Source: Limnoperna fortunei | Lineage: Eukaryota > Mollusca > Bivalvia > Mytilida > Modiolidae | Direction of reading: 5' to 3' | DNA length: 64,000 bases | Assembly: GCA_944474755.1 (NCBI GenBank) | Contig: OX104111.1 | Coordinates: 94,716,805-94,780,804 of the forward strand | Shown: piece by piece, positions 29,201-39,451 of the stretch | Layout of the letters: every line of letters starts with the position of its first letter | How positions within the stretch are numbered: position 1 is the stretch's first letter | Program-made: the position numbers and the translations under genes | Notes under the pieces: model-generated | Seen by the model: the letters and a program-made list of their open reading frames with translations, nothing else | Told to the model about the DNA's origin: nothing | The model's database searches: none

Positions 29201-32200
29201 TTATTGCTTCAACTTGAAGATAATTTATCATGTTGTATCTACATTTTTTCAAATACAACAAAGTTTTCACCAAACACAATTCTGATATATGAGCATTTGT
29301 TTTACTGCACTTTAGGAAATCTATGAGTATTACCATTGAACAAAGAAGTATTTTGTTTTTAAATAATAATAATTTTTATTTAAAATGACTGTTTCTTGGC
29401 ACCTGAACCTGTTGCAATGAAACAAATACAAAGTACAAGCATATGCCTAGGTAAACTGACACCTGGCTTTATAAAAGGAACAGTGATGCATATAATTTTC
29501 TCAAAGTAACCAAGTATCATTTTGGTAAACAATCAAGATGACTTACACTCTACAGTAGGGCTACTGTACTGTTGTCAGAATGCATGGTCTATTTCTTAAT
29601 GTGGACTCATCCAAGCATGCATTATTCTATAAATTATGACCATATTAATTTATGAATATACTTGCAAATCAGAACTGAGAAACTTGCATTAAAACATTGG
29701 TTTCCTAGGGTTAGACTTTGAACAGTTGATTTACTTGTTTTACTTAATTAAGTCATAAAAAGAAAGCTATTTAAAAAATGTGTTTTATAAAGATAATATT
29801 TGAATAATTTTCAGGTTTTTTCCATCCTTGGATCTTTAGTTCTTTTGTTTATTGGTATATATGGCACTGTCCAAGTGAAGGATGGTTTAGACTTAACCGA
29901 TGTTGTACCAAAGAATACTAAAGAACACAAATTCTTGCAAGCACAGTCCAAGTACTTCGGTTATTACAATGTGTTTATGGTTACAAAGGTGAGTAATTGG
30001 TAATAGGTTCAGATATTAAAATAGAGTTTTTATGAAAGTCTTCTGAAATCTATTGATCTATAATGCATAGAGACACATTTATAATAATTGTATATATCCA
30101 GTAGTTAATTGAGATCATGCATATAATAATCTTCTTGTTTTCAATTCAATCAAAATGTTAATGTTTGTTGATACCTGTAGCACATATTATATTACAATGT
30201 AACACATTTTTAGGACGGATTTGATTATCCTAATAACCAGAAATTATTAAGAGACTACCACAGAGCTTTCCAAACTGTTGACAACATTGTCAGGAGACAA
30301 GATGGATCTATGCCAGAGTTCTGGTTAGATATGTTCAGAGACTGGCTAAAAGGTATGTTATAATCAAACACAAGTATTTTTCAGTTTGAGAGACTGGGCA
30401 GTAATCTTCTAATTTGCATAAATTTACATTTTGAAATAGTGACAATTGTAAAGTTTCAATATTAATTTTTGTTCAAAGTCTGGAACTGTTCATTATAAAC
30501 ATAGCTTGTTTGCAAGTCTATCAATTGATTCTTTATTTTAAAGAGATTTTTGGTATATTTATTATAGATATCCAGCAAGTCTTTGAGACAGAGTTGTCAG
30601 AGAACAGGGTATATGTTGATGGCTGGTATTATAATGCTTCAGACAAAGCTATTCTTGGCTACAAATTGTTGTTACAGACTGGCAACTTGGACAATCCTAT
30701 AGATAAAACTAAGGTAAAAAACTGAAAATAATGTTTTTTGAAATAAATCATTTTTATGGTCATTACAAATGGCCAAGTGTGCTCAGATTTTTAAGATATT
30801 TTACTTTAAATACCCAATAGATAAAGGAAAAGAGATTTGGTGACATTTTAAAAAACTGAGTGATGTATTCAGTCACCTAAATTAAAGTTTTTATTCCTTA
30901 ACTTTCAAAATATCAATATTTGTGTAATTTCAGGTTTTGAAGAATAAATTGGTGAATGATGATGGAGTTATAAACAAACAGGCTTTCTATAACTACCTAA
31001 CAGCCTGGGTATCAAATGATGCCATGACATATGCTGCTTCTATGGCCGATTTCCATCCTGTGCCAACAAAGTGGATTCTTGATTCATATGATGTTTATGA
31101 TCATAAAAGTGAGTTGTTCTTTCCTTTCTTTTCTTTCTTTATTTTTTGAGTGGTGGAGGGGGAATATTTAAAATGTAAACAATCTGGCATTCTGAAGCAA
31201 ATACAAACATCATTTTACTTAAAATGAAATTGAAATATAACATATTTACCAAATGTATTGTAATTATTTAGTTTCTTTTGTTTTTTCCAGTACCAAAAGC
31301 TCAGCCTCTAGTATATGCACAGATTCCATTTTACCTAACTAACCTGTCAACAACAGAAGCTATCCTGGAAACAATAAAGGTTGGTATTCATCTAAGGCAC
31401 ACATCTGTACAATCTTTGTAACAGTTGTTGTTGCAAGCTTTAGCAGTAAAATTCATTTAAAAACCTTGGTTTTTTTTTAAGAAAAATTTCTGTAATCATT
31501 TTGAATCATATTACTTTATGTATTTCAGGCAATGCGGTCTATCTGTGATGCCTACTCTGATCGTGGATTACCTAATTATCCCAATGGAATCCCATTCACC
31601 TTTTGGGAGCAGTATATAAAGCTACGTCTATACCTTTCTCTGTCAATCTTGTGTATTCTGATTGTTACCTTCATTGTCGTGACAATAGTACTGATGAACC
31701 CTTGGCTAGCCAGTGTAATTGTAAGTATAGGCAAGAAAAAGATCTGGCCATGTTTTAGTTAACTTGTACTAAATACCTAACAGAGCTGCATATAGAAGAT
31801 ATCCTTTTTACTAATTGGGTCTATAATTTTTAAGATTTAGTAATAGATAAGTACAATTTGTAAGAAAAAATTGTGACAGACCTGGAAATTTTGAATATCA
31901 ACAACTTTGTTTAATTTAATTACATCATGTACATGTATTTAACTTGGACATTTTTCAAAAGAAATCAAATAAAGTAATACTGTATTGTGTTTACAGGTTG
32001 TTGTTTTGACAGTAATTATTGTAGAACTGTTTGGATTAATGGGATTATGTGATATCAAACTAAGTGCTGTCCCAGCAGTTATTCTGATCATTACGGCTGG
32101 TATTGGAGTTGAGTTTACCGTCCATATTTCTGTGGTAAGTTTACGTTTGTAAAAGAAAAAGTAAAAATTTAAAGATCAGAGAAATGTTATGTTAAATTTT

Positions 32201-35200
32201 TTGCAGTTATTTATTTGCTGTTTAATGTTAAACAACAATTATGATATTGATACAAGTTATTTAATTTATAAATTTTGAAACATACTATGACTATCTTTAT
32301 TATAAAATAACATAAATGTCTGATGTTGGAAGAGAATCGGAATTTATTGGACAATAGTTAAAAATAAATACTTTCTGTTTATTTATCCACTTAAATAAAG
32401 AAAATTGTTGTATTTCAGGGATTTTTAACTGCTATAGGATCTAGGAACAAAAGAATGGCTTTGTCTTTACAACATACCTTTGCTCCAGTGGTTCATGGAG
32501 CCATATCTACATTACTGGGAATTATAATGCTGGCTGGTGCAGAGTTTGACTTCATTGTAAAGTAAGTTTCTATTTTCTCTCGTCTAACATTATATTTAGA
32601 AAAGAGGGTGAAGTACATAATCCGTTCTGTAACTTGGTCAACATTCTTTCATAGAAACAGGTCAGTCACATATATCTAACTAAAATCTGTGTAAATATTT
32701 TTTTTTTAATGTTTCATCTTTGATTACATCTACCACCATTAGGCATTTACATCTTGCAGTGTTAAATGCAGCATATGGTTGGATTAAGATTCTTTCAATA
32801 TGGAGATACATGACTTTAATGCACTGAAGATGAACAAAATTTAGTCAAAACGAGCAATCAAAAAGCTATTATCTACTTGAATGTGTTATGATAAAAAGCA
32901 AAAACACTGAAAATTGTCAGACATCCGTCTTTTCTTATGGATGTGGAACAATCTCAAATTGAAGATTTTGTGCTGGAAAGCATAACCTATAACTAACTAG
33001 TTTAAACAACCACATGTTTTATGTGACTTTTCCAAACCAGTGGTTTATGTCCTTGTATTGGTCAATTCTAGTTTTTGTTTTTCATAATTTTTTGTAGATT
33101 TTTTTTCTGTCATGTAGTGATTTATTGAAGTTTGTGTGTGTTATATCTCCTCTTTATACCTATATATTATCATTACTGTCGTCTGCAGAATCAAAGATGC
33201 TTGATTTTTAAATCAGTAGTCTGATGATCTTATGTTTTTACATTATGAAAATTAACCATGATATAGATTCAATGGCTTCCATTTATCTAAACTTATTGGC
33301 ACCATAATTTCTACTGCTATTAATTATACCCCCACTCCTCATAAGGGACAAGAGGTGTACTGTTTTCAGTCTATGTGTGAGTCTGTCTATAACCATTTTT
33401 GTCACATTTTGATATTACTAGACCCTATTTATGTTCAGAAATATTTTAATTCTTAATCTTTTTTGGTATTTCTAATGTTAAATACATTGTTCTTGTTTTT
33501 TTTTCGTTTCAACTTACATAACTGTCCTACATTATCAGACATTTATAAGGTCGTCAACAATGAAGTTGAATAACACAACAGGCGTTAACGGCAAACACAG
33601 AAATAGAGTCCAAGAAGAATAGAGTTTTATTGACTTACTTCAAACTAAGCATACAAAAAACCTTTCATTTTTTTGTCGCATGTATTCAAAAGACTGGTGA
33701 CACCTAATTTTAATATCTGTGAGGTCTTCTAACACTCAATAAAATATACAAATGAAAGAGATTACTAATTTTACATGTGTATATTACCTGTTTTTTTTTT
33801 TTTTGACAGTTTATTTTTGAATCAAATAATTTTCAATTGAGAAGTTTTTCGGCAATAAGAATGTAATAAAATTTTGATGATGGGATAAATTTTACCATTT
33901 CTTTGTTGATTGATCACAGGTAATTTGACGGATCAAAGACACCTTTCATATATACTTGTTATTTCAATTCAGTTTTAAACCCTGTCTCTGAGAAAAAGGA
34001 AAAACTAATGCACCCTGTATTAGAATATCTCATATTAGGAAATCACACAAGCTTTATTAAGATGTTTGAAGCCTTATGTGATTAATTAAATTTTACTCTA
34101 TTGCTCTAATCATTTGTGAAGGCAATACAGTAGGACAAAGGGACAATTGTGACAAAATCAGTCAACCGTGTAACATCAAACTTGTCCTTGGTTATTTCGC
34201 TCAGTGGTAATTACTTACAGACCACCCAAAATCTCTTACAAAGTTTCTCAACCATATACAGGTTATTCTGTAGCCATAAAACTTTAAACCATTTAACCTC
34301 ATAACTTCCCCAAATATTTCTTAATCCGTCTGTTACATCTTTTGATATTATACTTTTTTGTCACTTTATTAAATGAAGTTGAAATTAGATTGAAATATCC
34401 ATAAGAATGAATACTAAATATGTGTAGACGCAAAAAGAAGCCGAGTGGCGCTAGCATTTGATAAGGACACCTGATTGGGTGAACTAATATGAATGGTGTA
34501 CAAATACAGACATTTTTTCACTAGTATATGAAATAGCTTATCTTTTGGCTGTCATGACTCAGCTTGTCACATTTGATTGGATTAAAAAATCCCAAAAGTG
34601 AATGAAAGGATAGTGATCTTATATAATTACTGACAATCAACAGTTTATATTTGTGGACTACTTTTCTATACAATACACTTTTACACCAAAAATATTCAGT
34701 TAAATAAAGAAAAATAAAGTCTTCAAATTTCTTTTCACCTATACTTGTTTATGTCCTGTTGGATGCTAAACATCATAACATCATTTTATCCATAAATTTA
34801 TTTTAATACAAGTACAAGTATTATGACTTTTCATCAAAGGTTATATTTCTAATTTTAATTTAAGTCTTTATTGGGAAATTTAACTTTATTTTACATATTT
34901 ATAGAGTGATTCTTTCTATCTGAAAGTCGTGATTGTGAGGTGCATGTATTTACAGATTTTTTTTAGAGAGAAACTTTAAAATTCCCGATTTTGAATGACT
35001 TTCACATATAGAAAACCTTTAAAATATTTTATTGCCTACAAATTTTATGAATCTGTCAAGACTTAAATTCGTGATAAATGTACTTGGTCCACCTGATAAG
35101 ACACTTTAAAATTTTTGAATTGAAAGGAATATGTTCCTATTGAACACTTACATGCGATAGATTTTTTTATTGTGCACATATTAAACATAGACAATTTTCC

Positions 35201-38200
35201 ATCACCAGACAAGCCTAACAAACTGTATAAGATATGTGTGGCCATATGTGCTTGTTCCCTTTGAAGTATTTTATGTGTACCCCTGTTTTATTTGTGGAGG
35301 AATCTGGCTATAACATAAATATGTTTTATACTGCCTGGTGGTGAAGTAGTCCTGTTTCGTTATTTTATGTGGTAAAATCAAGTGGTTTTATGGATATAAA
35401 GTTTTTTATATCTTAGTTGGACTGTGTTAAAGTTATGGACGGTCTGTCTTTATTGGACCACACAGGAACAAATTGTATTCATGAAAGGTTAAGATGGAAA
35501 TGAAATTACCATGAATTTACATTGCATTTAAACAGATGGGATTTTCTCCATCAAATCAAAAAAGTAATTTGTTTATTCAACATCTGCAGAAGTTGCACAT
35601 TACATTTTGATGATAAACTTAATGCTGGTTTCTTCTGTTTCTACCTTCTGAACACAGACTTTCAACTTTACCTGGAGGTCTTTGTTTTTATTGAATTAAT
35701 GTTTAATCAATTATTACTAACTTAACTTAATTGATCGAATTAGATCAATTACAGGTATATTTTATGTTTCTGGTTTATGGGAATCTTCAGTGCATTTAAT
35801 AAATGTTTAAATTATATTTTTGTATGCTTGTTTTCAACAAAATTGACAGAAAACTTAATAATAAATTCATAATGATGTACAACACTGAATATCTAAGTGC
35901 ATCTCAAGTAACATATGTTAATCTGGCATCCAAGTAATGCTGAGTCTGATTGGACATCAAATATTGCAAATATTGAATTTTTTTGCAATTGCATACAAGT
36001 TTCTTGTGTTTAAAAACAATAACTTCAGGTCTCGTTTGCCGGAGAATAAGATAACTTGTATCTTGTATATATTGGTCAAGTTACCAACAACAATCCTAAC
36101 TTTTACTGGCAAGAAAAAACATTTACTGCTAATGCAATCTAATCAAAAATGGTAATTTGCGGGGACACTTTTATAATTAAAATGCATGAAAGACTAACTA
36201 CTGACACAAGTGACAATAATTTATATTTGTAATTAAGTCTTTAGTTATGATTTTGGGGGAATTTTTAGATTTTTGTTAGAATTTACCTGAATTATAAATG
36301 ATGTATTAGATTAAGTAATTAAAATAACTGTATTCTATAATGATTTATAATTGGTTTGTGACCATAGAAAGAATTTTGTAGCTTTAAAATTTTTTATTAA
36401 GTGTGAAAAAAAAATTCTGTAGCTGCTTTTTATATATAATTTGAAAATTAAAGGTTATGACTCATAAATGTGTTTTCACCTTATTTTGTTAACACAATAA
36501 ATATAATCATACAGGTCGTGGTTGAAGAATAATGAAATACATTATCTTTATTTTATTTCCACCTGTGTGGAAGGGTCATAAAATCAGAGGTGGTCACTAA
36601 CTTTGACATTGTGTTAATGTTGACTGGCTAGCACAGGTGACTGATGCCCTGAGGATCAGGCCGGATATACATACTTCACATTAATTACCAAGAACACATA
36701 GTTTACAATGGACATGTTAAAAGCCAATTAGTTTACCTTTCTGGTATCATGTCAGATAGAAATGTATGAGATCACCACGGAGAACAATTTTTTAAATAAG
36801 CCTGAATTAACAAAGTTGACCTACCATATCTGTATGCTATTTTGACAAATTTTAATGGATGAGATGTGGTACACAAATTTTTGTCTAACAATGAAAATAA
36901 TTTTAAACAATTAACACCTAAAAAATTTAAATTGCAATCTTATCAAAAAACTATGTGACAAAATGCTACAATCTATATGTTGTCATCATCCATACCAAAC
37001 CCTTAAATTTCCTTTGTTCAAAAAAAATAAAAATAAAAATTATGAATCAAATTTTGTAAACGGTTTCCAGTGGTTGTCTCTAAATTATTAAAAATGTGCA
37101 TTACACATAGATGATAATGTTTATAAGATGTAATTTGCAATGATTTAGATCCAGTAGCATATTGACTAGGGTGGTCCACAGATCATAAGTATTTTCATAA
37201 TCTGTAGTTGAATTATTCATTTTAATCAACAATCTGATAGAGGGCGTTTGGCAGTGTGCCAGCATATGATGCGATTTGGATGGCATTTAATATTGTACTG
37301 TGTAAAGTAATGTGTGGTCTGTTTATACTAGAATCCTTCATGGTCTATATCAATGTCAGAACTAGCTCTTAACACACTTTTTAATGTCTTAAAAATGTTG
37401 CCTTCAAATTCTGATGGAATAGAGGTTCTCTGAAGGGAAAATTCTATTCAATATGTATTATAAGATATGTAATGCTTGATTTAGATGAGGGATAATAAAG
37501 TTTTCTTTCACCTACAGTATTTATTGTTACCATTTGTATGTAGATTTGATGTGTTTTTCGCTACATTAACCCTTACTACATAGATGTTACATTTAAATGG
37601 TGACCTTGGTGTATTAATGGAAACATAAAAATATATTATACAGTTCTCTTTCAACCTACAAGAATGTGTTTTTTAAGTACAGTGTACAAAATCTTATTAT
37701 ACAAGTAGGAATTTCTTAGTTTTAATTAACAGTACTTCTCTAATTATTTCTTTTCTAATTCCATTTGAACTGTTTACCATTAGAACACATAACTAATCTG
37801 CACAGGTATTTTATTTTAAACCTTCTTTTAAACTGTTGTTATTTTATCTGGCTTAGATTGTTTGTTTTAGATTTATGAGTGATTTATTTGTTCTTTGTGG
37901 TAAGGAAGACAGAGGTCCATATTTAGTAAAAATTATAAAACGCATTTATAGACTTCTCTCATGTGCATGTTATTTAAAATTTAAAAAATTCAAAACAACA
38001 TAATTAATCAAATTTTTATGTTTTTTTCTTTTCAGATATTTTTTCAATGTTCTTGCTGGACTGGTAGTAATTGGTCTATTAAATGGTTTGGTGGTACTTC
38101 CAGTACTTTTGTCTATCCTGGGACCAAGAGGAGAGGTAATTATTTTTTCCACTACTGTTAATTCATGACAGATTTCCAGTAAGTAATTATTGTTCGATTT

Positions 38201-39448
38201 TCAGTAATCTCATTGTAGTTTGTATTGATCTAAATGATCTAGGCACAGTCGATTGATCTACATGATCTAGCTATATTAGCTTGTATTGTTTTAAATGATC
38301 TAGGCACAGTTGTTTGTATTTACATATTTGCATTTTGTAATTTTATTGAACATTATGTATTGCAAATTGCTATCTTTTAATAATAGGTAAGACCTAAGGA
38401 CAATGGAGACAGACTACCAACACCTTCTCCAGAACCTTCACCAAAACCAAAGAAGAAGCCTGTTAAGGCAACCAGAAGCAGCAGACGTTTGTATCCACGT
38501 ATACCATCTGAAATTTCCCTGACAACCATATCAGAGGAGCCTACACAGTATTCATCACATGAAATAGTAGTAGAACCAGAAGTCATTGTAGAAACCACTA
38601 CTGTTCCCATGACTGGAGCTCAATATAGTTCTAACAGCAGTAGAAATGTAAGAATTTCTTTAACTTTCTTTCAAGGATGTAAAATGTAATGTACCAGTGA
38701 TTATTTCACTGTTTATATGTGAATATAACAGCTAATTATGAAATGATGAAAGTCAAACCTATTGCTATTAATATATTATTACTTTGTTTTTGCTGAAACA
38801 TTGTCTTCTGAAATATTTAACATATTTCACATTTTTGTGTTCTAAAAACATTTTGCCCACATGAAAATAAAACTGGCCAAATTTCTATGTTTTTTATAAT
38901 TTATTTTTGTTTTAATCTTCAGAGTACACCACCAGCTTCTTTAACATCAACACCACCTTCAAGACATGTTACCAGGGTAACTGCTCATGCTACAGTCAAA
39001 GTAGAAGTTCATACACCTATTCCAGGTAAGGGAGCTAATTTTATCCAAAAACCAATTATGTATAAGGGAGATAATTTGAGGATTATTCATTTTAGAAATA
39101 TCTTGATTACTTAAATTACATTTGTTTCATTTTCTGCTTCATTAACTATAAAAACAGTAAAACTCAAAATTGTTTGTATTTTGCATGTTCTATAAATAAC
39201 AACATGTGTTTAAAAATAGATTCTAGGTGAATTGGAAAAACAGCATCATAGAAATTAATGATCTTTTTTTTAAATTTTGTATACAAATAATTAATAAACA
39301 GCTAAAATGAAATCATACGATTTATTTGAATGTTGTTTTTTACTTTTTATCAGGTGCAGTTCACAGTGTAGACCATGATCATGTATATAAAAGTAAACGG
39401 TGGAAAGAATTGGACAATTCAGACTCAGACTCTTGTTCAAATTCCTAG
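11110..39448 (+). CDS. PTCH1: Patched, Hedgehog receptor (27 coding exons)
   Basis: Patched is the 12-TM RND-family receptor that represses Smoothened by moving sterol until Hedgehog binds it. I joined 27 exons by GT/AG sites and phase; they sum to 3924 nt, 1307 residues plus TAG, close to fly and vertebrate Patched (about 1290-1450). Seen: cytoplasmic N-terminus; TM1 (about 66-83) followed by [10 protein letters not shown]; extracellular domain 1 to about 410 with paired Cys ([23 protein letters not shown]) and the [14 protein letters not shown] block; sterol-sensing TM2-6 (about 412-585) with GVDDMF (486-491); central loop with three PPxY; TM7 (724-741) and [10 protein letters not shown]; extracellular domain 2; TM8-12 with GIGVEF (1063-1068); then a 150-residue tail with LPTPSPEP. 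The two Asp and one Glu of the intramembrane acidic triad are present. All core features are intact, so it should be functional. Start: the first ATG with conserved downstream sequence. A Dispatched or NPC1 identity is excluded by the domain detail. Confidence 0.96.
11630..11822 (+). CDS. PTCH1: PTCH exon 2: TM1
   Basis: Acceptor TTGCAG (11624-11629), donor GTAAGT at 11823, ends phase 1. Residues 35-98 include the amphipathic stretch before the membrane, TM1 ([18 protein letters not shown]) and the Patched signature [11 protein letters not shown]. Confidence 0.95.
11963..11971 (-). promoter_or_regulatory. GLI/Ci-like site, one mismatch
   Basis: TGTGTGGTC, 141 bp into PTCH intron 2, the same variant as at 10695-10703. 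Only suggestive on its own. Confidence 0.2.
14915..14923 (+). promoter_or_regulatory. GLI/Ci-like site, last base differs
   Basis: GACCACCCT keeps the GACCACCC core and differs only at the ninth position, the least constrained in GLI-family sites. Within PTCH intron 2. Confidence 0.3.
15440..15709 (+). mobile_element. Full-length tRNA-derived SINE with target duplication
   Basis: The head has a pol III A box (TGGCCGAGTGGT, near 15450) and B box (GGTTCGATTC, near 15512), as in a tRNA. A central domain follows (CCGGGTACTCCGGCTTCCTC near 15607), then AAAACTGGACGCCATGATAT and a (CAAA)n tail. A 13-bp direct repeat AATTTAATGATAT flanks it (15427-15439 and 15710-15722), showing recent retroposition into PTCH intron 2. 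It does not encode protein; a LINE supplies the enzyme. The exact superfamily (V-SINE, MetaSINE or another) is not settled here. Confidence 0.92.
16015..16028 (+). repeat. G14 homopolymer
   Basis: Fourteen consecutive G in PTCH intron 2 after an A-rich run. Probably slippage-prone; length may be uncertain in assembly. Confidence 0.85.
17050..17290 (+). mobile_element. Decayed SINE copy
   Basis: Follows the order of the SINE at 15440 with many changes: GGGGTCTCAGTGTCCAAGTG at the head, GAGATTGCAAGTTCCAGCCC in the B-box area, then a shrunken middle and GCTGAAAGTGGTATTAAAAC at the 3' end. Confidence 0.65.
18468..18654 (+). CDS. PTCH1: PTCH exon 3: extracellular domain 1
   Basis: Acceptor TTCCAG ends at 18467, donor GTAAGT at 18655, phase 1 to phase 2. 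Contains [16 protein letters not shown] and the [13 protein letters not shown] block typical of Patched. Confidence 0.94.
18958..19027 (+). CDS. PTCH1: PTCH exon 4: extracellular domain 1
   Basis: A 70-nt exon between ATTGCAG (to 18957) and GTGAGT (19028). Encodes [20 protein letters not shown], with the conserved W and the Cys before Tyr; leaves phase 0. Confidence 0.9.
19259..19359 (+). CDS. PTCH1: PTCH exon 5: extracellular domain 1
   Basis: Acceptor TTTTTAG (to 19258), donor GTAAGT (19360). Encodes [20 protein letters not shown], the strongly conserved ITPLDCFW core, and ends phase 2. Confidence 0.95.
20100..20108 (-). promoter_or_regulatory. Exact GLI/Ci consensus site
   Basis: TGGGTGGTC, the reverse complement of GACCACCCA, in PTCH intron 5. 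Patched is a direct GLI/Ci target in flies and vertebrates, so an intronic enhancer is plausible. Confidence 0.5.
21075..21083 (-). promoter_or_regulatory. Exact GLI/Ci consensus site
   Basis: Second TGGGTGGTC in the same intron, same orientation, 975 bp from the first. Paired sites strengthen the case for a GLI-responsive element. Confidence 0.5.
22658..22775 (+). CDS. PTCH1: PTCH exon 6: extracellular domain 1
   Basis: Acceptor TTTGCAG (to 22657), donor GTATAT (22776). Joins exon 5 in phase to give [20 protein letters not shown], matching the PPL-W-NP block of Patched. Confidence 0.93.
23413..23505 (+). CDS. PTCH1: PTCH exon 7: extracellular domain 1, cysteine block
   Basis: Acceptor CTTTTAG (to 23412), donor GTATAC (23506); 31 codons. 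Contains [19 protein letters not shown], the conserved disulphide-bearing block. Confidence 0.95.
25113..25234 (+). CDS. PTCH1: PTCH exon 8: extracellular domain 1
   Basis: Acceptor GATTACAG (to 25112), donor GTAGGT (25235), ends phase 2. Encodes [20 protein letters not shown] then [11 protein letters not shown], with an N-glycosylation sequon NKT. Confidence 0.94.
26073..26220 (+). CDS. PTCH1: PTCH exon 9: extracellular domain 1
   Basis: Acceptor TTTACAG (to 26072), donor GTAAGT (26221). Contains [19 protein letters not shown] and [17 protein letters not shown], both conserved in Patched. Confidence 0.94.
26330..26400 (+). mobile_element. tRNA-like SINE head of a second type
   Basis: In PTCH intron 9. 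TTAAGCTCACTTGGTAA resembles an A box and GGGTTCAATCCCC a B box (about 26377-26389), at tRNA-like spacing. It lacks the stems of a working tRNA and differs from the head of the 15440 SINE, so it is probably the remains of another tRNA-derived SINE. Confidence 0.5.
26518..26652 (+). CDS. PTCH1: PTCH exon 10: start of TM2
   Basis: Acceptor ATTATAG (to 26517), donor GTGAGT (26653); 45 codons. Runs from the sequon NSS through [20 protein letters not shown] into TM2 (IAFGYILM). Confidence 0.94.
26859..27116 (+). CDS. PTCH1: PTCH exon 11: sterol-sensing domain, TM2-TM4
   Basis: Acceptor TTTGCAG (to 26858), donor GTAAGT (27117); 86 codons. Contains [20 protein letters not shown] and [20 protein letters not shown]. 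The Asp pair of GVDDM is the RND-type intramembrane acidic pair. Confidence 0.97.
27320..27445 (+). CDS. PTCH1: PTCH exon 12: sterol-sensing domain, TM5
   Basis: Acceptor GTTATAG (to 27319), donor GTATGC (27446). Encodes [19 protein letters not shown] and [15 protein letters not shown]; the IPIPALRAF motif is near-invariant in Patched. Confidence 0.96.
27638..27756 (+). CDS. PTCH1: PTCH exon 13: TM6
   Basis: Acceptor ATTGCAG (to 27637), donor GTAAGC (27757), ends phase 2. TM6 then [18 protein letters not shown], the conserved cytoplasmic exit from the sterol-sensing domain. Confidence 0.95.
27908..28146 (+). CDS. PTCH1: PTCH exon 14: central cytoplasmic loop with three PPxY
   Basis: Acceptor TTTCCAG (to 27907), donor GTAAAT (28147), phase 2 to phase 1. 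Encodes about 80 residues with PPSY (616-619), PPQY (621-624) and PPSY (629-632). In vertebrate PTCH1 PPxY motifs recruit HECT E3 ligases of the NEDD4/ITCH/SMURF group for turnover. Confidence 0.92.
28403..28560 (+). CDS. PTCH1: PTCH exon 15: end of central loop
   Basis: Acceptor TTGTAG (to 28402), donor GTAAGA (28561). Ser/Thr/Cys-rich loop then [18 protein letters not shown], which leads into TM7 as in other Patched proteins. Confidence 0.92.
29815..29988 (+). CDS. PTCH1: PTCH exon 16: TM7 and start of extracellular domain 2
   Basis: Acceptor TTTTCAG (to 29814), donor GTGAGT (29989); 58 codons. TM7 then [20 protein letters not shown], the family signature after TM7. Confidence 0.96.
30214..30352 (+). 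CDS. PTCH1: PTCH exon 17: extracellular domain 2
   Basis: Acceptor TTTTTAG (to 30213), donor GTATGT (30353), ends phase 1. Encodes [20 protein letters not shown] sequence and [14 protein letters not shown]. Confidence 0.93.
30568..30713 (+). CDS. PTCH1: PTCH exon 18: extracellular domain 2
   Basis: Acceptor ATTATAG (to 30567), donor GTAAAA (30714). Encodes the sequon-bearing [17 protein letters not shown] and DNPIDKTK, conserved in Patched. Confidence 0.93.
30934..31108 (+). CDS. PTCH1: PTCH exon 19: extracellular domain 2
   Basis: Acceptor TTTCAG (to 30933), donor GTGAGT (31109), ends phase 1. Contains [20 protein letters not shown] and [11 protein letters not shown]. Confidence 0.94.
31291..31379 (+). 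CDS. PTCH1: PTCH exon 20: extracellular domain 2
   Basis: Acceptor TTTCCAG (to 31290), donor GTTGGT (31380). Encodes [20 protein letters not shown], the conserved Y-AQ-PFYL block. Confidence 0.92.
31529..31720 (+). CDS. PTCH1: PTCH exon 21: TM8
   Basis: Acceptor ATTTCAG (to 31528), donor GTAAGT (31721); 64 codons. [17 protein letters not shown] then TM8 (about 996-1018) and [10 protein letters not shown]. Confidence 0.96.
31997..32134 (+). CDS. PTCH1: PTCH exon 22: TM9-TM10 with GIGVEF
   Basis: Acceptor TTTACAG (to 31996), donor GTAAGT (32135). Contains [22 protein letters not shown] and [10 protein letters not shown]; Glu1067 is the third member of the acidic triad in the transport core. 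Confidence 0.96.
32419..32561 (+). CDS. PTCH1: PTCH exon 23: TM11
   Basis: Acceptor ATTTCAG (to 32418), donor GTAAGT (32562), ends phase 2. Contains [20 protein letters not shown] then [10 protein letters not shown], standard for Patched. Confidence 0.96.
34220..34228 (+). promoter_or_regulatory. Exact GLI/Ci consensus site
   Basis: GACCACCCA in PTCH intron 23, third exact match in the gene. None was found in the rest of the window outside PTCH. Confidence 0.5.
37168..37176 (-). promoter_or_regulatory. GLI/Ci-like site, last base differs
   Basis: AGGGTGGTC (GACCACCCT on the other strand) in PTCH intron 23, 143 bp from a second near-match TGTGTGGTC at 37311-37319. Confidence 0.3.
38036..38135 (+). 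CDS. PTCH1: PTCH exon 24: TM12
   Basis: Acceptor TTTTCAG (to 38035), donor GTAATT (38136). [20 protein letters not shown] then [13 protein letters not shown] completes the membrane domain. It is separated from exon 23 by a 5.5 kb intron, yet phase 2 to 1 fits. Confidence 0.95.
38387..38647 (+). CDS. PTCH1: PTCH exon 25: cytoplasmic tail
   Basis: Acceptor AATAATAG (to 38386), donor GTAAGA (38648); 87 codons. Starts near [18 protein letters not shown], a motif shared with vertebrate Patched, and continues with basic and acidic low-complexity sequence. No PPxY is present. Confidence 0.9.
38923..39025 (+). CDS. PTCH1: PTCH exon 26: cytoplasmic tail
   Basis: Acceptor TCTTCAG (to 38922), donor GTAAGG (39026), ends phase 1. 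Contains [20 protein letters not shown], which parallels a short conserved block near the end of vertebrate PTCH1. Confidence 0.88.
39354..39448 (+). CDS. PTCH1: PTCH exon 27: C-terminus and stop
   Basis: Acceptor TTATCAG (to 39353); 30 residues ending in the acidic/Ser run [10 protein letters not shown], then TAG at 39446-39448. The exon probably continues 3 nt to a donor at 39452. Confidence 0.87.
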
Positions 39449-39451
39449 CAG

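Larger units (their letters stand above)
32562..38035 (+). other. PTCH1: PTCH intron 23 (5.5 kb)
   Basis: Splits the codon between TM11 and TM12. It has one exact GLI site (34220-34228) and two near-matches (37168-37176, 37311-37319). No coding exon or defined transposon was recognised; short frames here lack motifs. Confidence 0.7.
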
